Part shown: piece after piece, positions 34,141 to 49,480 of the stretch
Layout of the letters: every line of letters starts with the position of its first letter
Numbering within the stretch: position 1 is the stretch's first letter
DNA from: Ustulina deusta
Lineage: Eukaryota > Ascomycota > Sordariomycetes > Xylariales > Xylariaceae
Reading direction: 5' to 3'
DNA: 64,000 bases
NCBI GenBank assembly: GCA_023159155.1
Contig: JAJNNX010000063.1
Span: forward strand, 186,001 to 250,000
Notes under the pieces: generated by a model
The model's input: the letters and a program-made list of their open reading frames with translations, nothing else
What the model was told of the DNA's origin: nothing
Databases searched by the model: none
Program-made: the position numbers and the translations under genes

Positions 34141-37100
34141 ATTTTATTCTAACTAGTGTGGATAGTAAGTAAACCTGGCTTATATAAGTTGGAGTTTTTA
34201 AACAGTCCTTAAGCGGGACAAAAAGTGGTCCTAGATATATAGAGATATAAAAAAGGAGTGTTAAAAGAAATATAGACAATTTAATCTAGAATTAATAATA
34301 ATTTTGATTTTTTTGATAGCTAGTATTTATTTTACTAGTAATAATGGATTATATTTATATAAGTAGTTTTATTAATCAAATGTGTGTGTATATGTATTTA
34401 TAGTCTGTTTTATCTTACTATTATTTATGCCTAGGGAGAAAAGCAGGTTTATGTTATTTAGGAGATCTAAAGGGATTACGGGTTAGAATATAAATGCTTA
34501 CTACTAGGCTATTGCAGTAATATATAAGGGTATAGAGGCTGATAGAGTGGTTCTAGTATACTTTTTTTTTAATTTTGCCTACTCTTGCTGCAATTCTAGC
34601 TATAACCCAGACTATTACGGGGCAGGTTTAGCGTCTTAACCTCTACTACCTTTACTATTGCTACCTTTTTTATGTTGTATTCCCCCACTAGTTAATACTA
34701 CTACTATACTATAGCATTAGTATCCCGAGAATATACTTTTGTGCTAAGGTTTGTTTATTATAGCGGTTATAGTAATAAATCAAAATAGAACTAAACTTGA
34801 TTACTTTTTAAGTACTTTTAATAATTTTAAAATTATATCCTAGGGTGCTACTTTTAAAAAGAATAAGGTTAGTGCTAGTAGTGCTGGTAGGGAGGCTAAT
34901 AGCGTGGACCATTATAGGCGCGTTAAAGCCCTGCTATATAGCAATAGCTCAGGACCTTTAGACCTATTAACTGTCCTACCTCTACCCTACGTTCTTAGAA
35001 ATAGCTTTACTATGTGATTAGATTTCCTTGGAGAATATTATCATATTTGCTTACTTTATAAGTCAGGAATATAAGACTAATGCGATTTATTCTTATTAGT
35101 AATGCTTTTTATTCGGCAGGTAATTATATCTGAATAGCATGAGTGCGTTCGAAAGGTCTGAGCCCCTCCCTCTAGGCACCCATTAAATCAATAACCCATG
35201 GTCTCTGTTTAGCTGCAAACTACTAATATTACCGCCTATAAAGTCCTATCTTGACCTGGACAGCAATTTTTATATCCGAGTCGGCAAGTCTTTTGTAATA
35301 TTTTTTATTGTTTGCTTAAAAACTCTAGCAAGGACTTTGCCTTACTAGAACGCGATGCTTAATAAAAAATTTAAAAAAAGTAAGAAATTTCGGTTAAAGG
35401 ACGGTCTAAAATAGACAATAGAACTCTTTAATAATCCTAAGCTAATAGTATTGCTTTTTAATATTATTTATAGTTGTTTTAATCAGGTCCTTGATTATAT
35501 AAGCATCCAAGATTTCTACAATATATGTATACTAATAAATAAGCGCGCTATAACTTATATCCTACAACCTTAAGCACAAGGCTAGCTATGCTTTATATAA
35601 TACTTAAGTATATTGCTAGGCTTATCTTTGCATAAACAGTATTATTACAAAAGGCTTTAAATTTTATAGGAACTTAGTAATACTGCTAGTTTTAAAAAGA
35701 TCGCAAATATATTACTTTTAAACTTTTCTGCTTTAATAAGAGATATAAACAGTTTATAATACAATAAGATTCTTAAGCCTCTAGATATATATACTAAGCA
35801 AATCCTAGCCTTTTTATCCCTCTTATATTTAATAGCTTAAATAATTATTTTATTATAGAAAATCTATAACAAATCTATTTAGATACAATAGAGGTACTTC
35901 TTATATTACTTAATAATATTATTTATAGCCTGATGCAAAAAGATAAAAATTTCTGTCAAAGATCTAGTATAAAGTCCAAAAAAAAAAGAACTTAGGTAGA
36001 TCAGGGTGATTGCCTTGCTTTAATGCTCGGTATAGGTATTTAGTTATTCTATGAGATTAGGCTTTACTTAATACTGCAGCCCATAGATGTCCAATAGAGT
36101 GTATTAAATATATTAGCAAAGCTTAAGACTATAAAAATTAAAAGCAATTTTAAAAAGTATTATATATACTTATAAAAACTAGCTTTATAAGCTGAGATAA
36201 AAAAGGTTTTAAATTTTATACCTTTTTTATTTACTAAAGTATACTAATATTACCTTGATTCTTAAGCTAAAAAGTCTAGAGTTTAACCTATTAGGTTAAA
36301 TAGCATTGTTAGTAATCTAAAAAAAAGAAATAAGCAAGCACAAAAAAGTTTAATTCAATTTTGTTAATATTGCTGAAATTTCTAAAAATATATTATATAG
36401 CAGGTATTTTACTTATAACCTAATATAGCAAAAGCTTATTTATTTAGTATATTGGATTAAGAGTAGTACAAGCAATAGTAAAATAGTTTTAAGCAAGTAT
36501 TAAAACAAAATATTTAGTTAAAATCTTATTGCTAATATTTAATATTCTAGTTAATATATATAAAAATATTATAAGTTAAAATATTTAATTGCTTAAAAAT
36601 GCTTTAAGTGCTTTTTAAAAACAATAAGTTATAATATTTATAAAAAATCTTAACTATAATATTTTTTAATTTTTTATTAAAAGCAAAAATAAACGTATAT
36701 ACTTTTTGTACTATATTTAAGAAATTATCCTAGGCCTAATTATTTTAGGTTGCTGCTTTAAATTTTTATAGTATAAAAGCTTTAAAACTACTAATAAAAT
36801 ACTTTGCTACAAAAACATAAATTTTTATATAAATAATAAGGTCTAAATAAAAAAGATATAATATTATAATATTGTTGCTAATATTATTAATATTTATTTT
36901 ATTTATTGTTTTTTTGTTTTAAATTATTTATAGCAAAAATATATTATAATTAAAGTAGTAAAAGTAATAGATTATTATATTAATAACTTAGGGTTTATTA
37001 TTAAAAAAATCAATTATTTTTATATATATATTTTTAGGTCATATATTTAATTAAAAAAAACTATTATATATAAGTAGAATTTATATTTTTATAGTTCTAT

Positions 37101-37740
37101 AGTAAACTATAGTAAAGAAATTAGACTGTAAATATATATTAGCTTTATATACTTAATATATTTTTTTATAAAAAATAATAATAAAATTTATATATTTTTT
37201 ATAAGTATATAGTTTATTAAAAATTATATTAGTATTATAAAAAAGTATAAATAAAGAAAAAGCAAGTATTATTTAAAAAAAGCTAGTAATTCTTTAGATA
37301 GTTTGTTTATATTAAATATAACCCGAACTATAAAAGCGGCTAATTGTTATAGAAGTAGTATTATAGTGTCCGGTCTATATTAAAATATAAAAAGCTTAAA
37401 AAAAGCATAGGCCGCTTTTTAATTATTCCTAAATATATTATTTTTTAATAAAGATTATAATATTTTTATAATACCTAGGTTATAATAGAAAGTTTTTAGT
37501 TTATATTGTTATATAATAATTTAAATAGTTTTTTGTTTTTATAAATATAAATTCTTAAACATAAAAAATATTTTTTTTTATTTAAAGTATATTTTTTTCT
37601 TTTTAGATCTAGTATTCTATATGCTTTAAAATAGCCGACTTAAAAAAGTATATACTAAGTAAAGAACGTTTAAAAGCAATATCTAGATTATTAATAAATA
37701 TAAAGGGCGTATAAATGTTATAAACTAACAGAAAAAAAAA
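34141..37740. repeat. AT-rich RIP-type block with GC patches
   Basis: Mostly mutated repeat DNA. Somewhat less mutated patches occur at about 34850-35020 and 35120-35300. A purine-rich run lies at 37732-37765. No terminal repeats or usable frames were recognised. Confidence 0.5.
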
Positions 37741-38515
37741 GAAAAAGAAGAAGAAAGAGTAAAACTAAAAGTAAAAGACCTGCTAGCCGGTTAACGCAGA
37801 CGCGGGGCGTCTAGCAGAGAGGAATGATAGTGGTTAAAGATAGGTAGGCTTAATAGTGTGCAGCGACAGGCAGCCCGGTCGGTTACAATATGCCGTTAGG
37901 TGTAATAATACACGGCTTTGGAGGGATCTAGCAATTAAAAGTCCTAATCTTTAGCATTTACTTTAGTTACTGGGTAGCTATAACATGTTAGGTCCGAGGA
38001 AAGGCAACAGTAATAATTCAAGGTAGCAAAAGGCGCGAAAGCTAGTTGTTTAGCAATCGCTTTGTTAAAAGAGCACTATAATAGGTTCGCTGCCGAGAAC
38101 AGCGCACTGGTCCCGCGTGGACACGTGGACCCCCCCGGCCAACAGCTTTCCGACCCTCAAGGGGTAGGAATCTACTTCCCAATTCAAACCATAGCAGCTA
38201 GCCCCTTGGATCCAACCTTGTCTACCCGGCACCTATACCTCGCTACTGCTGGAATTGATACTAGTTACGTTAATAATTTATATATAGTAATAACGTGGTT
38301 CTTTTTTTATTTATTTTTATTCTGTTTTTTGCAATCCTTTCTGGCTAGCAGGGCATCAGATACCATTTTATAATACGCCAATGCTACTGTTATACCTGGA
38401 ACGTTTAGCATTTATTTCTATCTATTTAACCTTGTATGTAATATAATATAACTCTGGATGTATGCGTGATTTTTCAAGCTTTAGAGTAACGTTTACTAAT
38501 GGATTAATTAGAGAG
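37741..38515. other. GC-balanced island without a clear gene
   Basis: A plus-strand frame at 38062-38373 is partly protein-like at its start but ends in a hydrophobic AT-derived tail, and it has no known domain. TGTTAGGTCCGAGG at 37986 resembles the candidate LTR start at 59116 and may mark a member of the same family. Confidence 0.35.
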
Positions 38516-39221
38516 ATGGAAACTTCCTACTTGCGCTTTTTGCTTGAGGACTGCTACTCCTAGCGCTGGAAGGACAACAATCAAAAACGACTACTAGTCT
38601 GCCTGTTTTTAAACGAAGAAGACGTGTTGGAAATATGATGGCGCGCGTAAGAAGAACGTGATATTTGTGCCTAAACAAGCCGACAGCGTGCTTAACTTGC
38701 AGTGTTGTATAGAAGAAGCCTATATCTGCTACTTATTGCTTCTGGTCCTTTTTTACACTAAGTCCTATAATATTTTCTATTCTGTCCGCTAGGATGACTC
38801 CTAACGAAGCATTGAATTCGATTTTGCTTTCTTTTTTAGCGCTAGCTATTGAGTTTTTTTTTATGACTTTTTGGAGGCTCTATAGTTATTTACTTGACTC
38901 GCCGCCTCGCTTCGCTCGATCTTGTAAGCTAATAGGCCCTTGCTGTTTACCTAAGGGAAAACTTAACATTTTATTACAATAAGTATTGCTTATAACCTTG
39001 TTATGCGCAATACGGCCAAAAAGACCCTCGAAGTCTTGGAGTCATTCTTTGGCGGACTAATGCTATTGCCCGAGCCTGGCACAACACCCGACACTATTTC
39101 TAGCGTCTTTTCAAGTTTGCGCGCTTGTGTGCTTGACTCTAATGAATGCTATAGTTGTGCTAGGTTAGATCAGAATCTAAAGGCTAAATTGCCGGTCGAC
39201 TCCCCTGCCTTAGTTATGTGA
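38516..39221 (+). pseudogene. Decayed coding remnant(s), unknown family
   Basis: An ATG at 38518 opens 'METSYLRFLLEDCYS', TAG, 'RWKDNNQKRLLVCLFLNEED', with further stops. A frame at 39003-39221 reads '...LEVLESFFGGLMLLPEPGTT' and '...SVFSSLRACVLDSNECYSCA'. Both look like former proteins, but neither matches a family I know, and they need not belong to one gene. Confidence 0.3.
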
Positions 39222-39299
39222 CTTGTCAGCTGTAGAGCTAAAGTTGCATTAGTCCTTAGAGACCTTGATAGGAGATAGTGGTGGCTTGCAGCTATGGAT

Positions 39300-42200
39300 T
39301 TATATAAGGCTTTCCTTTTTAGCTAGGGGCCGAGCTCGAGGCTAGAGAGGGTTTGCGCCTTTGATTTATATTATTATTGAGATAAACTAATCTAGTTTTT
39401 ATTTTTATTATTACTTTTGTTATTTTTTATTTGGTTTTTCTTTTCTTTGTATAGCATATGCCCTACAAGATTTATATATAAAAGTATGACATTAGTTATT
39501 TATTTAATGATTTTAACTTATTTATGTTATAGTATTGTTTGAACGCAAGAAATTATTATTATTATTATTACTAAATATAAATACTAAGAATTAATAATAT
39601 TTTATTAAAGTCTTAATTAGGTAGTAGTAGCGCTATGGGATAAAATGTTGTACTAGTTGACCTATACTACGCAATATTTATTGTTTTTTATTTTACTAAT
39701 ATAAAGCTATTCAATCTATTTATAACTTTATGCTACTTTTTAGCTGTATGATATAGTATATGCGGAGCTCTAAAAAACTATTATAGAACTTTTTGTATAT
39801 ACTAACGAAGGGAAGACATTGGTCCATTTTTTGTAGGACATATATAAAAATATGCCATTTTATAAGTGCTTTAAGCCTAAGGATTAACTATTTTATAAAA
39901 GCGTAGTATTTTGGTACCGGTATATAGGAATAAAATATAGTTTATAAAAAGATTATTAGTATTTTATTTTATTTTTTTTTTTAATTTTGGCAAATTAAGT
40001 TTATAATACCGGCTAGTGTTTAAAGACCTATAGTTTTTATTTATAGGTTTTTGTTCTTTGTTTTAATAGAAATTCCTAAATAAAACCTAAGCATATATAT
40101 TATTTAATACTTTATTTTATTAAACTTTTAAAATGGCAGAAATATAATATTTTTTTTTACTAGATAGGGTTATATTCGAGAGCTACTGCAAAGATTAGAT
40201 ATAATAAATAATAGAGCTTAAAAATATTAAGTTATAATATACTAATTAAAAAAAATTATTTATATTTTAAAATAATAAAAATATTATTTAAAATAAAATA
40301 TAGCAATTGTAGGGTAGATTATAGTAACGCTTATAAAATTATAAAACTATAATAATAAAAAACTAGCAATTATTTTAAGTATATTTAAAAATATACTTAA
40401 AAAATATATTATGTACTAATATATTTTATTTTATAAGTTGCTAAAAAAGTCTTTATATATATATATATTACTAATATATATAAGTTATAAAAAATAAATT
40501 TTAAAAAGGACTATAATTAAGCGCTACTTTATATAAGTAGTAATAATATATAAGATTATATAAATATTAAATATATTATTTATATATTATAGCTAGCTTA
40601 ATATAAACAAGTAAGCTGACCTACTTATTATAAGATACTAAAACAAAAGTTATTAAGTTTACTAAATTACTTTAGGAATTCTAGCAAACTTTTAAAGCAA
40701 ATATTATGCTAAGCGTTAAAACAACTATTTTTAATAGAAAAAATCTTATAAAATTTATAAAATTTTTACTGCTATTTAGACCGGAATATTTTTTAAGCTA
40801 TAACTAAAAGAACTTTTTAGCTTAAAAAAAGTTTAAGTATTTTAAACCGAAGTATAATAAACTTAGTTAAGCAAAACTAGAATATTTAAATTAATATTTA
40901 TTAATATATTATGTTTTATTATTTTTTTAAAAATTCTAACTAAACAAACTTCTAAATATTATAGTTTAAACTAGGTTTGTTTTTTTTTGTAGTTTTTATA
41001 ATAAGTTATTTAATTACTAAAATAACTAGCTTGATTATTTTTATAAACATACTTAAGAAAAAAATAAAAAATCTTGGGTTAAGTTTTATTTAAAAGCTAA
41101 AGTTATTTATTAGAACAAAATATAAAAATGCTTAAGATAAAAGAAAGTTTAAGTAATATAAAAGTCTTATAAAATAGGACAGCAGTAGTAATAGAAAAGT
41201 ATAAGGTTTAAGCATTTTATATTTTATTGTTTTTTAAATCCTATAGATCTAGTCTTATGACTAAGAGCGGACGCTTTTTTTTTTGCTATGTTTATATAAT
41301 AATGAATCTTTTCTATATTTAGTTATTTGTTTAGTCTAGTTTCTTAGCTATTAACTTAAAACTATTTTATACTATTAATATATTTATTGATTAATTACTA
41401 TTTAAACTTTTATTTCTATATAGTGGTAGGAGCTCTTGTAAGCTTTCCTAACAAATATTTACTAATTATTTTATTGTTACTACAAATTAAAAAACCCTTT
41501 CTATATACTAACCATACTTTTTAGGAAATATATAGCAGGTCTATAACAATATCCTATTATAAAGCAGCAAATATTGCTGATACTCCAGCAAACCAAGAAC
41601 ATGCAGCTAGATAAAATATCTAGTTTTATAAAGTAAAGAAAATGCTATACTAATATTAAAAGCAGGCATAAACCGGCCTGCTAGTATATTAGAAAGGAGG
41701 TTTTTGTTGGTTTTTTAATCTTTTTTAATACTACTATTTTATTTACTAGGGTTGAGCCGGTGTCCGTATAGAGTAGTAGACAAAGTTGGCACTAGGGTAT
41801 CTATAATAGGTAATTTGGCCCGCCCGCTTCCTATCTTTTTGCTTTTAAAACATAGTGCTACTAACGAACGAATTGTTGTATAGACCCTATGTTTCCTAGA
41901 GTAGATATTTAGCGTAAATAACTGCTTTAAAAATAAAGTAAGTCATATATAAGTTATATAAAAACGTTAGTATATAAGATTATATAGGGTTATATATGCG
42001 TTAATCTATGATTATATAAGCTGTTCCGATGCTTTAGAACTAGATAAGCCTTAGAAGTAATAGCTTAGATTAGGCGGCTTAGCAATGCCGGTCTATACAT
42101 ATGCCACTTTGTTAAATTATATTTAGGTAACTAGGGATTAGTTCTATAGAGTGAAATAAAACTTGAAATAGCGTATTAATATACTTTTAAGGAGCTGCGA

Positions 42201-45200
42201 AAGAGGCGACCGAAACAGGCTGCTTTTTTGTAGTAAATAATAGGACAGCTTTTGCAAGTGTGTTAATAATTCCTGTAAATATTTAGTATAATATTACAGC
42301 TACTAGAGGCAATTATAAAAGTTTGGTTAAGTTTGCATTTGGGCCACTTGTATTGTGGACAGGGCAATTTTTTTATACTACGCAGCTTGCAAAAGATAGT
42401 ATAGAAGGGGTGCTTATAAAAATTGATAGGGATAAAGAAATATAAAATATGTTCTAGTATATAGGCGGTGCTATATAATAAATATATACTAGATATAAGT
42501 CTAGGCTAGGAGACAGCGTTATAGTTTAGAACCTGGTAGATTTGTTAGTAAGCTTTAATATATATATATTAGCGCGTTTTAAGTAAAGGTAAGGATCTTA
42601 GAGTCGATTAAGGTATATAGAAAAGACTAAAACTACAAGAATTTTCTAGAAAGTATGTTTGTTTCGAAGCAGCAAAGAATCAGTAGTGGTTTAAAATAAC
42701 CTAACTACGTATATGCTTTGCTGCTACTACATTAGTTATTAAATAAATATATATAGTTGCTTGGACATTCTTTACTCCTATTAATATAAAAAATAATAAT
42801 ACTATATTTTTTTTTTTTTTTTTTTTTTGCTAAAGTTTGATCCGGCGTCCAAGTATAACAATACCTTAATTGCAGCTAACGTTGTTTGCCTTTACTGCTA
42901 CTGTTTATATATAAAACCTAGCTTATCTAGTTTTTCTATTAAAAATATAACGCTAATTATTAAAAAATAATATTAAAATAGGTTGTATAAGAAGTATTAT
43001 TGCTGCCGAAATTACAAATAGGGCCTGTTTATATAGGAAAGTATATTAGCATAAAGTGAGCTAACAAGCGAATCAAAACATATATAGCTAGTCCAACCAG
43101 CATTTTTTTATGCTATATAAAAGCTTTAAGTTATTAAGTACTAAAAATTAAATATATGTTCTAAAAGTATAATTAGCTAGTATAGGAGTTTATAAATAAT
43201 TGTTTTATTTATAACCTAGCGTTTATTAGCTAGCGTTCTGCTTATTAGTTCTTATTAATATAAAACAGGTTATATTAACCTGTGTAGCAAAAGTACTTAT
43301 TATAGTATAATAAAACAAACGTTAAAAAAACTGCAGCCTTTATATACGCTTGGAATTTTGTTTAATATTAGCAATTTTTAGTACTTAACCTTTTTTGCTT
43401 TATTTTTTGTTTTTTTATAATAATATATTATTTATAAGTTAAAAATTATAACTTTAGTACTATTTACTATTAAAAACTTTAATATAAATCTTACTTATTT
43501 TTTATTATAAAATATAACTTAAATAAAAAAAACATTTACCTGATTATTTCTAGTAATTTATTTTTAGCAAATATTTTTACTTATATTACTAAATTTAATA
43601 CTGATTTACTTTTTAGCTATTTAACTTATACTAATTATATAATATTAAATAATAAAATAGTAGTACTTTAATATAAACAAACATATATAATCTATTACTA
43701 GTTTTTAAAAAATATACTAATTTTTATTATTAAAAAAATAAAATCGCATAACTTATTAACTATAAATAGGTACTAGCGCTAGCTATATATTAAAAATTAA
43801 AAATAGTTTAAACAAATAAATTATAAATAAAAAATTATAAATAGAGCAAAACAGTATTAAAAAACAATATTTGCTACTGCAAAACTTTAATTGTAGCTTA
43901 ATATATTTTAAAATCTACAAAAGATTATATAGATTTAAAAAATCTTTAAATTATAGGCAGGTTCTAAAATTAAAGCGATTTAGCTGCCTATTGTTTGCTA
44001 TTTATATAGTATAACTTATTAGTTGATTTTATATAAACGTTAGGCCTGCTTTATAGTACTTATAGCAATCTTTTATGTTTTATTGATTTTTATAGCTTTT
44101 TTTTTTTATATTATATAATAAACTAATATACTAAAAAGTTATTTTTTAATTATAATACTATATTTTAACTATGTTAATTTTTTTAGGCTATTGCAATATT
44201 TCTATATAGATTATATAGTAAGCAAGGATTCTATATATATATATAACTTTTAGTTGGAGTGCTTATGCCTAATACTATTATAGCAAAACATTTATATTAT
44301 AGTTTTAGCTTAATACTATAAATTTAGGCAAAAAAAATAGCGTACAAACAATTAAATTTACTATAAATAATAATTTAAGAGTTTTTGAGCTTTTTTTAAT
44401 ACATCCTATACTATAGCCCGGGCTACGTTAGATTAAGCATTTTATAAGCCGTTTGCTACAAAGGAAGTCTACTTTAATAAAAAAAAAATAAGTAGTTATA
44501 TATATTATTAAATATTTTAAATTATTTATTTGTTTATTATAAATTAATATTATATAGCGTTTATACTATTATAAGTATAAAGATTTACAAAATAGTATAG
44601 TATAAAAATAGCTATTAATTAGATATATAGAGTTATATACTAGGTTAAAATAAAGAGTTTATTTTTATATAGCGTTTATGCGCCGCCTAACGAGCTAGCT
44701 AGTGTATGCGCTACTATTTTATCTAGGGTTTTTAATATAGCGCGTACTATTTTTTCTTTTTTTTAAATATAAATTTTTTTTTTATAACCTTAATAATTTA
44801 AATAAAGTGGTTTAATTCTACTATATAAAATAATAAATTATTTAAAAATAATATTAAAGCTTTATATTTTATTTAACTATTAATATTTATTACTTATATA
44901 ATTTACGCATTAATAAAGAAAATAAAACATAGCTATTGTTATAATAATTAATAGATTATATATAATAATATCTATAACTATAAAACCAAGAACTAAAACT
45001 AACAAGTTAAAAAAACTCCTAAACAAAAAAATCAATAAAATAATATTTAGAACCGCTAAGCTAACAAAAAAAAAAAATACTTTAAAGTTAACTTAAGATT
45101 ATATAAAAATAGTATAAATAATTTGCTAAATAGCTAATCAATAGATCTAGAAATCTAGAAATAACTTTTTTTTTATTAATTACTGCATAAACTTATTTTT

Positions 45201-48200
45201 ATTTTATTTATTAAGTTTTAAAAACTAAAAAAAAGTTTTAAAAGTTTATATAATTAATAAAAATCAAATAGCTAAAAAAATTAAAAAAGTTCTAAACGTA
45301 AGCTTGAACAAATATTTATTTACGCGGAATAAGCTTTTGTTTTTTTTTATTAGTTAAAAACAAATTATTTTAAAAAAAATGCAATATAATTAAAAAAGCT
45401 TTTAATTAAGCAATAATAGTAATAGTTTTACTTACTACTAATTTTATACTTTAGTAAACATAATATAGGTTTTAGCTTGTTTTAGCTAGTTATTTTTGCA
45501 AAAAAAGCAAAAAAAATCTGTACTATAGAATATATTTAAGCGTAGAAACGCTATATATGCTTTACTACTTGCGTTAACTTTAATTAAAAAGTTAAATAGT
45601 TATTTTCTGAGTTATTTTTGTAATAAATCTAAAAATACAATTAAAATACTAAAATTTAGAGCTATATTGCAAAATTTATTTAATTAAATAATTATTTTTA
45701 TTAAATATAAAATATTAAATTTAAATTAAAAAAAAAAATATTTGCTTAATATAAAAAATAAAATTTAATAAATATTTCTTTAATACTTAAACTAATTATT
45801 TATAAAAAAGTTAAAAAAACAATATTATAATTTATAAAATAAAAAAACAAATATATATATAGTAGTAACTAAAATATAAAAAAATATAAAAACAAAAATA
45901 TAACAATAAAAACATATATATATTTTTAATAATAAAAATACTTCTAGAAATTATAAAAATACTACTAAAACTAGCAATAATATTATTAATATTAGTAAAA
46001 ATAACTAGCAGCCAAAACATATATCCTATATAAAATAATATTAATATATTAGCAATAGCTAATAGTGCTATGTTCGGCTAGTGCATACTAAGCAATTACC
46101 TTAGTAAGGCTTATAGTTTAAGCCCTAGCCCTAGAACAGCTAAAACAAACAAAATAACCGCCTCAGACCATCTATAAGTTTTAAAAACAAAACAATAAAT
46201 AATATATATATAAGATTAAAATTATAACTAGAATAATTAGACTAGATATTGTTTGCTAAATTAGAAATTTATAACAGTTCTTTAATCTTTTTATTATTTT
46301 ATTACAATAAGGGACAAAGAGATGACAGATGTTATAGGCCCTCTACCTAAGGATTATTAGGTATAGCATAAGCCTATAGCCCAAACCAACATAAGGAAGG
46401 TTTTTAGTGTTTAACCTCCCACTAACCCCTCTGCCTATTATACCCCTCTTGCAATAGATCCTTTGGCATAACAAGCATTAATAACTGACTTTAATATTAT
46501 AGCAGTTAATAGGCAGATAAAGCAGCGAACTAATATAGCAAAATAAGTAAATAATATAAATAAATAGACTAACTACAACTAGATAAAGGCTAAAGTAGTA
46601 AAAATATAAGTAGCTTAATAGATTAAAAAGAAAGTAGGTACACTAGTAAGCACTAAATAGAACCTGCTTAAATAAGTTCTTACTTACTTGTTAGGCCTAT
46701 TCCCCTTATTAATAGCTACTAAAAACAATTACTAAAAATAAGTTTGATCTATATACTATATTTTAGTTACTAGTGCTTTATTATATTTTTGTTTTGTTTT
46801 TAGCTAAATAGTTTTTCTAACTTTTAATTATGCTCTAGTGCGTTATATTATTTTTTTGCCTGTTTTATTTGGGCTAAAGCAATAAATCTTCTAGGGCTTT
46901 ATTTATATAGATGCAGAAAAAGACAGCAATTTCTAGACAGGCGTTATTCTTAGCCGCGCTTAAGTACCCCCTATAGTCAAAGCAAAGCGCGTGCTAACCA
47001 ACGCGTTATCTGTTGCGTTTATTATTTAGCTTTGTTTTTGGTTTTTTTTTTTGTTTTCCTACCTCCCCGTTTTATAAAAATAGCCCTGCCACAACAAGCA
47101 AAAAAAGTTATTTCTAAGCTCCTACTCAAAAATACGCTTAATCACATTTAATACAGACTACGCTACTCTAATATAGCAAACCTACGCTAAGAAAATGTTG
47201 CCAGTTTTTTATTAGTATTAGTTAGTTCACCTACTGCCTATAGTCTTTTTTTTACTAGCAAAAACGCTAATATAGCAGCTAAACTATTTTTTATATAATA
47301 ATAAGTTCAAAAAAGCTTAGTAAAGCTTAGCTATTTCTACGCCTTTGTTTGCTACGTTATTTCTAAATTTTCTAACCTTAATATTTAAAAAACTATTTTT
47401 AATATTATTAATAACTTTTATGCTTTTATGCTTTTTTTATTTAATATTACTCCAACTTTTTAAAAAACGCTTATTAGGTCTAGCTTAAGTTGATTTTTTA
47501 ATAATAAAACATGCAATATTATTAAAAAAAAACTTTTTTTTAAAATTAAAAACTATACTTTTTATAATATAGAAAGATTTTGTAATAAGTTTTTTAATAT
47601 AAAAAACTAGCATAAAAAATAAAAAAAAATATTAAAAGTTATAATAATAAAATATAATAAAAATAAATAAATATTATTTCTAATTATTCTTATTAAATAA
47701 TTAGTTTAGGACTAGTTTTATTTATTAAAAAACTATATATTAAATAATATACTATATAAGCTTTATATTACTAAAATAGCTTATTAGTTTAAAAAATATA
47801 AAGATTAAATAAATATTTTTTTTTAAATATTTTTACTAAAAGTAAGCGCTAAATTTAAATATAAATATTTTTTTATTATTAAAAAGCAAAAATTATTTTA
47901 TAACATAAACTAATTTAAGGCTAATTTTTTTTAGTTTATATGTTTTGTATAAAACATTTTTATTAATTAGCTAATATATTAATTTATTTATATTTTTATT
48001 TTTAATATTTTTATAATAAAGCTATAAGTTTTTAACTAATCTAAAATATATAGCTTAAGCATTTTTAATATTTATAATACGCCTAATATATTTATATATG
48101 TTTTTATTAGCTATACTACAATAAATAATAATATTATAAACTTAAATATATTTATTAAATAAAAAAATAAATATTACTATATTATAATAAATAATATAAA

Positions 48201-49480
48201 TAGTAATAAAACAAAAATTAAGCTATTTAAACTAATTATAAAACAAAAAACTATTGTTTGCTATAGAACTATATATTATAAAACCTAAAAAAATAATATT
48301 ACTAAGTTTTTATAAATATTAAATAAATATAAGCTAAAAATAGAACAGCTAAAATTAACTAAAACTTAAAATATTAAAAAAGTAGCAAAAGTTATAACGT
48401 ACTATTAGATTATTATTATTGCTAAGTTATAAAAAAGTCTAAAGTTTTAAAAGCGTTATAAGTTTTATAATAAAAATATTTATTTTAAAGATTTATTATT
48501 AGTTAAAACTATAAATATATTAAGCTATAAACAAAAATTAATATTTAATTACTAGTTTAATATATTAAAATCTAAAAAAATATAGTTTAATAATTAATAG
48601 TTAATATTAGTAGTTTAAAAATAAAATAATAAATAAATAATAAGCATAAGTAAGCCTAGCTTATATAACTCTAGTAAAAATATATAAAAAAATAAGATTT
48701 ATTTCTGTTTTATTATTTTGCTGGCCGGCTAAATAATTAATAACTTTTAAACAATTAATAAACTACTAGTAATAATATAAAATATAATTAAAATATATTA
48801 GTTATTATATAAAATAAATAATATATTATACTATAATATTTTATTAAATAATATTATTATAATAAAACTTAATATAATAAATAGTTTTTATATTATGCTT
48901 ATTAATTTTAACCTAGCTAAAATAAAAAATAGTAGCCCAAGCGGGGCGTAGTATTAAACTAGTATAATATAGTTTATAGTAGTAGAGGTGCTATATAAAA
49001 CTAATTATATTTATTGCTATAATTTTAAGTTTTTTTTTTATGTACTACTCTAGATATATATATACTAATTATAAAAAAATAGGTTTGCTTATAAAAAAAA
49101 GCTACTTAAAAAAAACATTTTGTAAAAATAAAAGATTAGTAGTTTTAAAAATATTGCTTAAACAAAAGCAGGCGATATAACTATAAACGGACTAAAAGGT
49201 ATTATAACTAAATTTCTAAATATGTTTAACTATATCTAGCTGCTTTGCTTGCGGATTAAAAAGATTTTTTTTTTTTTAAATAAAAACAAAAGAATAAGCT
49301 TTAGGACTCTAGCAAGAAATTTTAATCAACTCTATAGCCCTATTATTATAACATTTAATAATACTATTAAGAATTTATAAGGAACTAGAATTTTAATATG
49401 TCTTTTCTTTATATACTAATGTAGATAAATTCCCTAGCTGCTATTGCTTGATATATAGCATTATAGGGTCGCATGTTATT
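39300..49480. repeat. 10-kb AT-rich RIP-type block
   Basis: No coding frame survives. Less mutated patches lie at about 41740-42760, 46060-46140, 46300-46460 and 46900-47200. An (ATT)n run lies at 39554-39570, and a ~22-base T run ends at about 42829. It is probably several overlapping transposons, but no terminal repeat pair was secured by eye. Confidence 0.55.

Noticed and set aside
42838..42860. TTTGATCCGGCGTCCA, resembling a tRNA T-arm after a poly-T run
   Set aside because: No matching acceptor, D-arm or anticodon arm can be folded upstream; the upstream sequence is T-rich repeat DNA.
45832..46020. Minus-strand 62-codon frame
   Set aside because: Hydrophobic translation of AT-rich repeat DNA.
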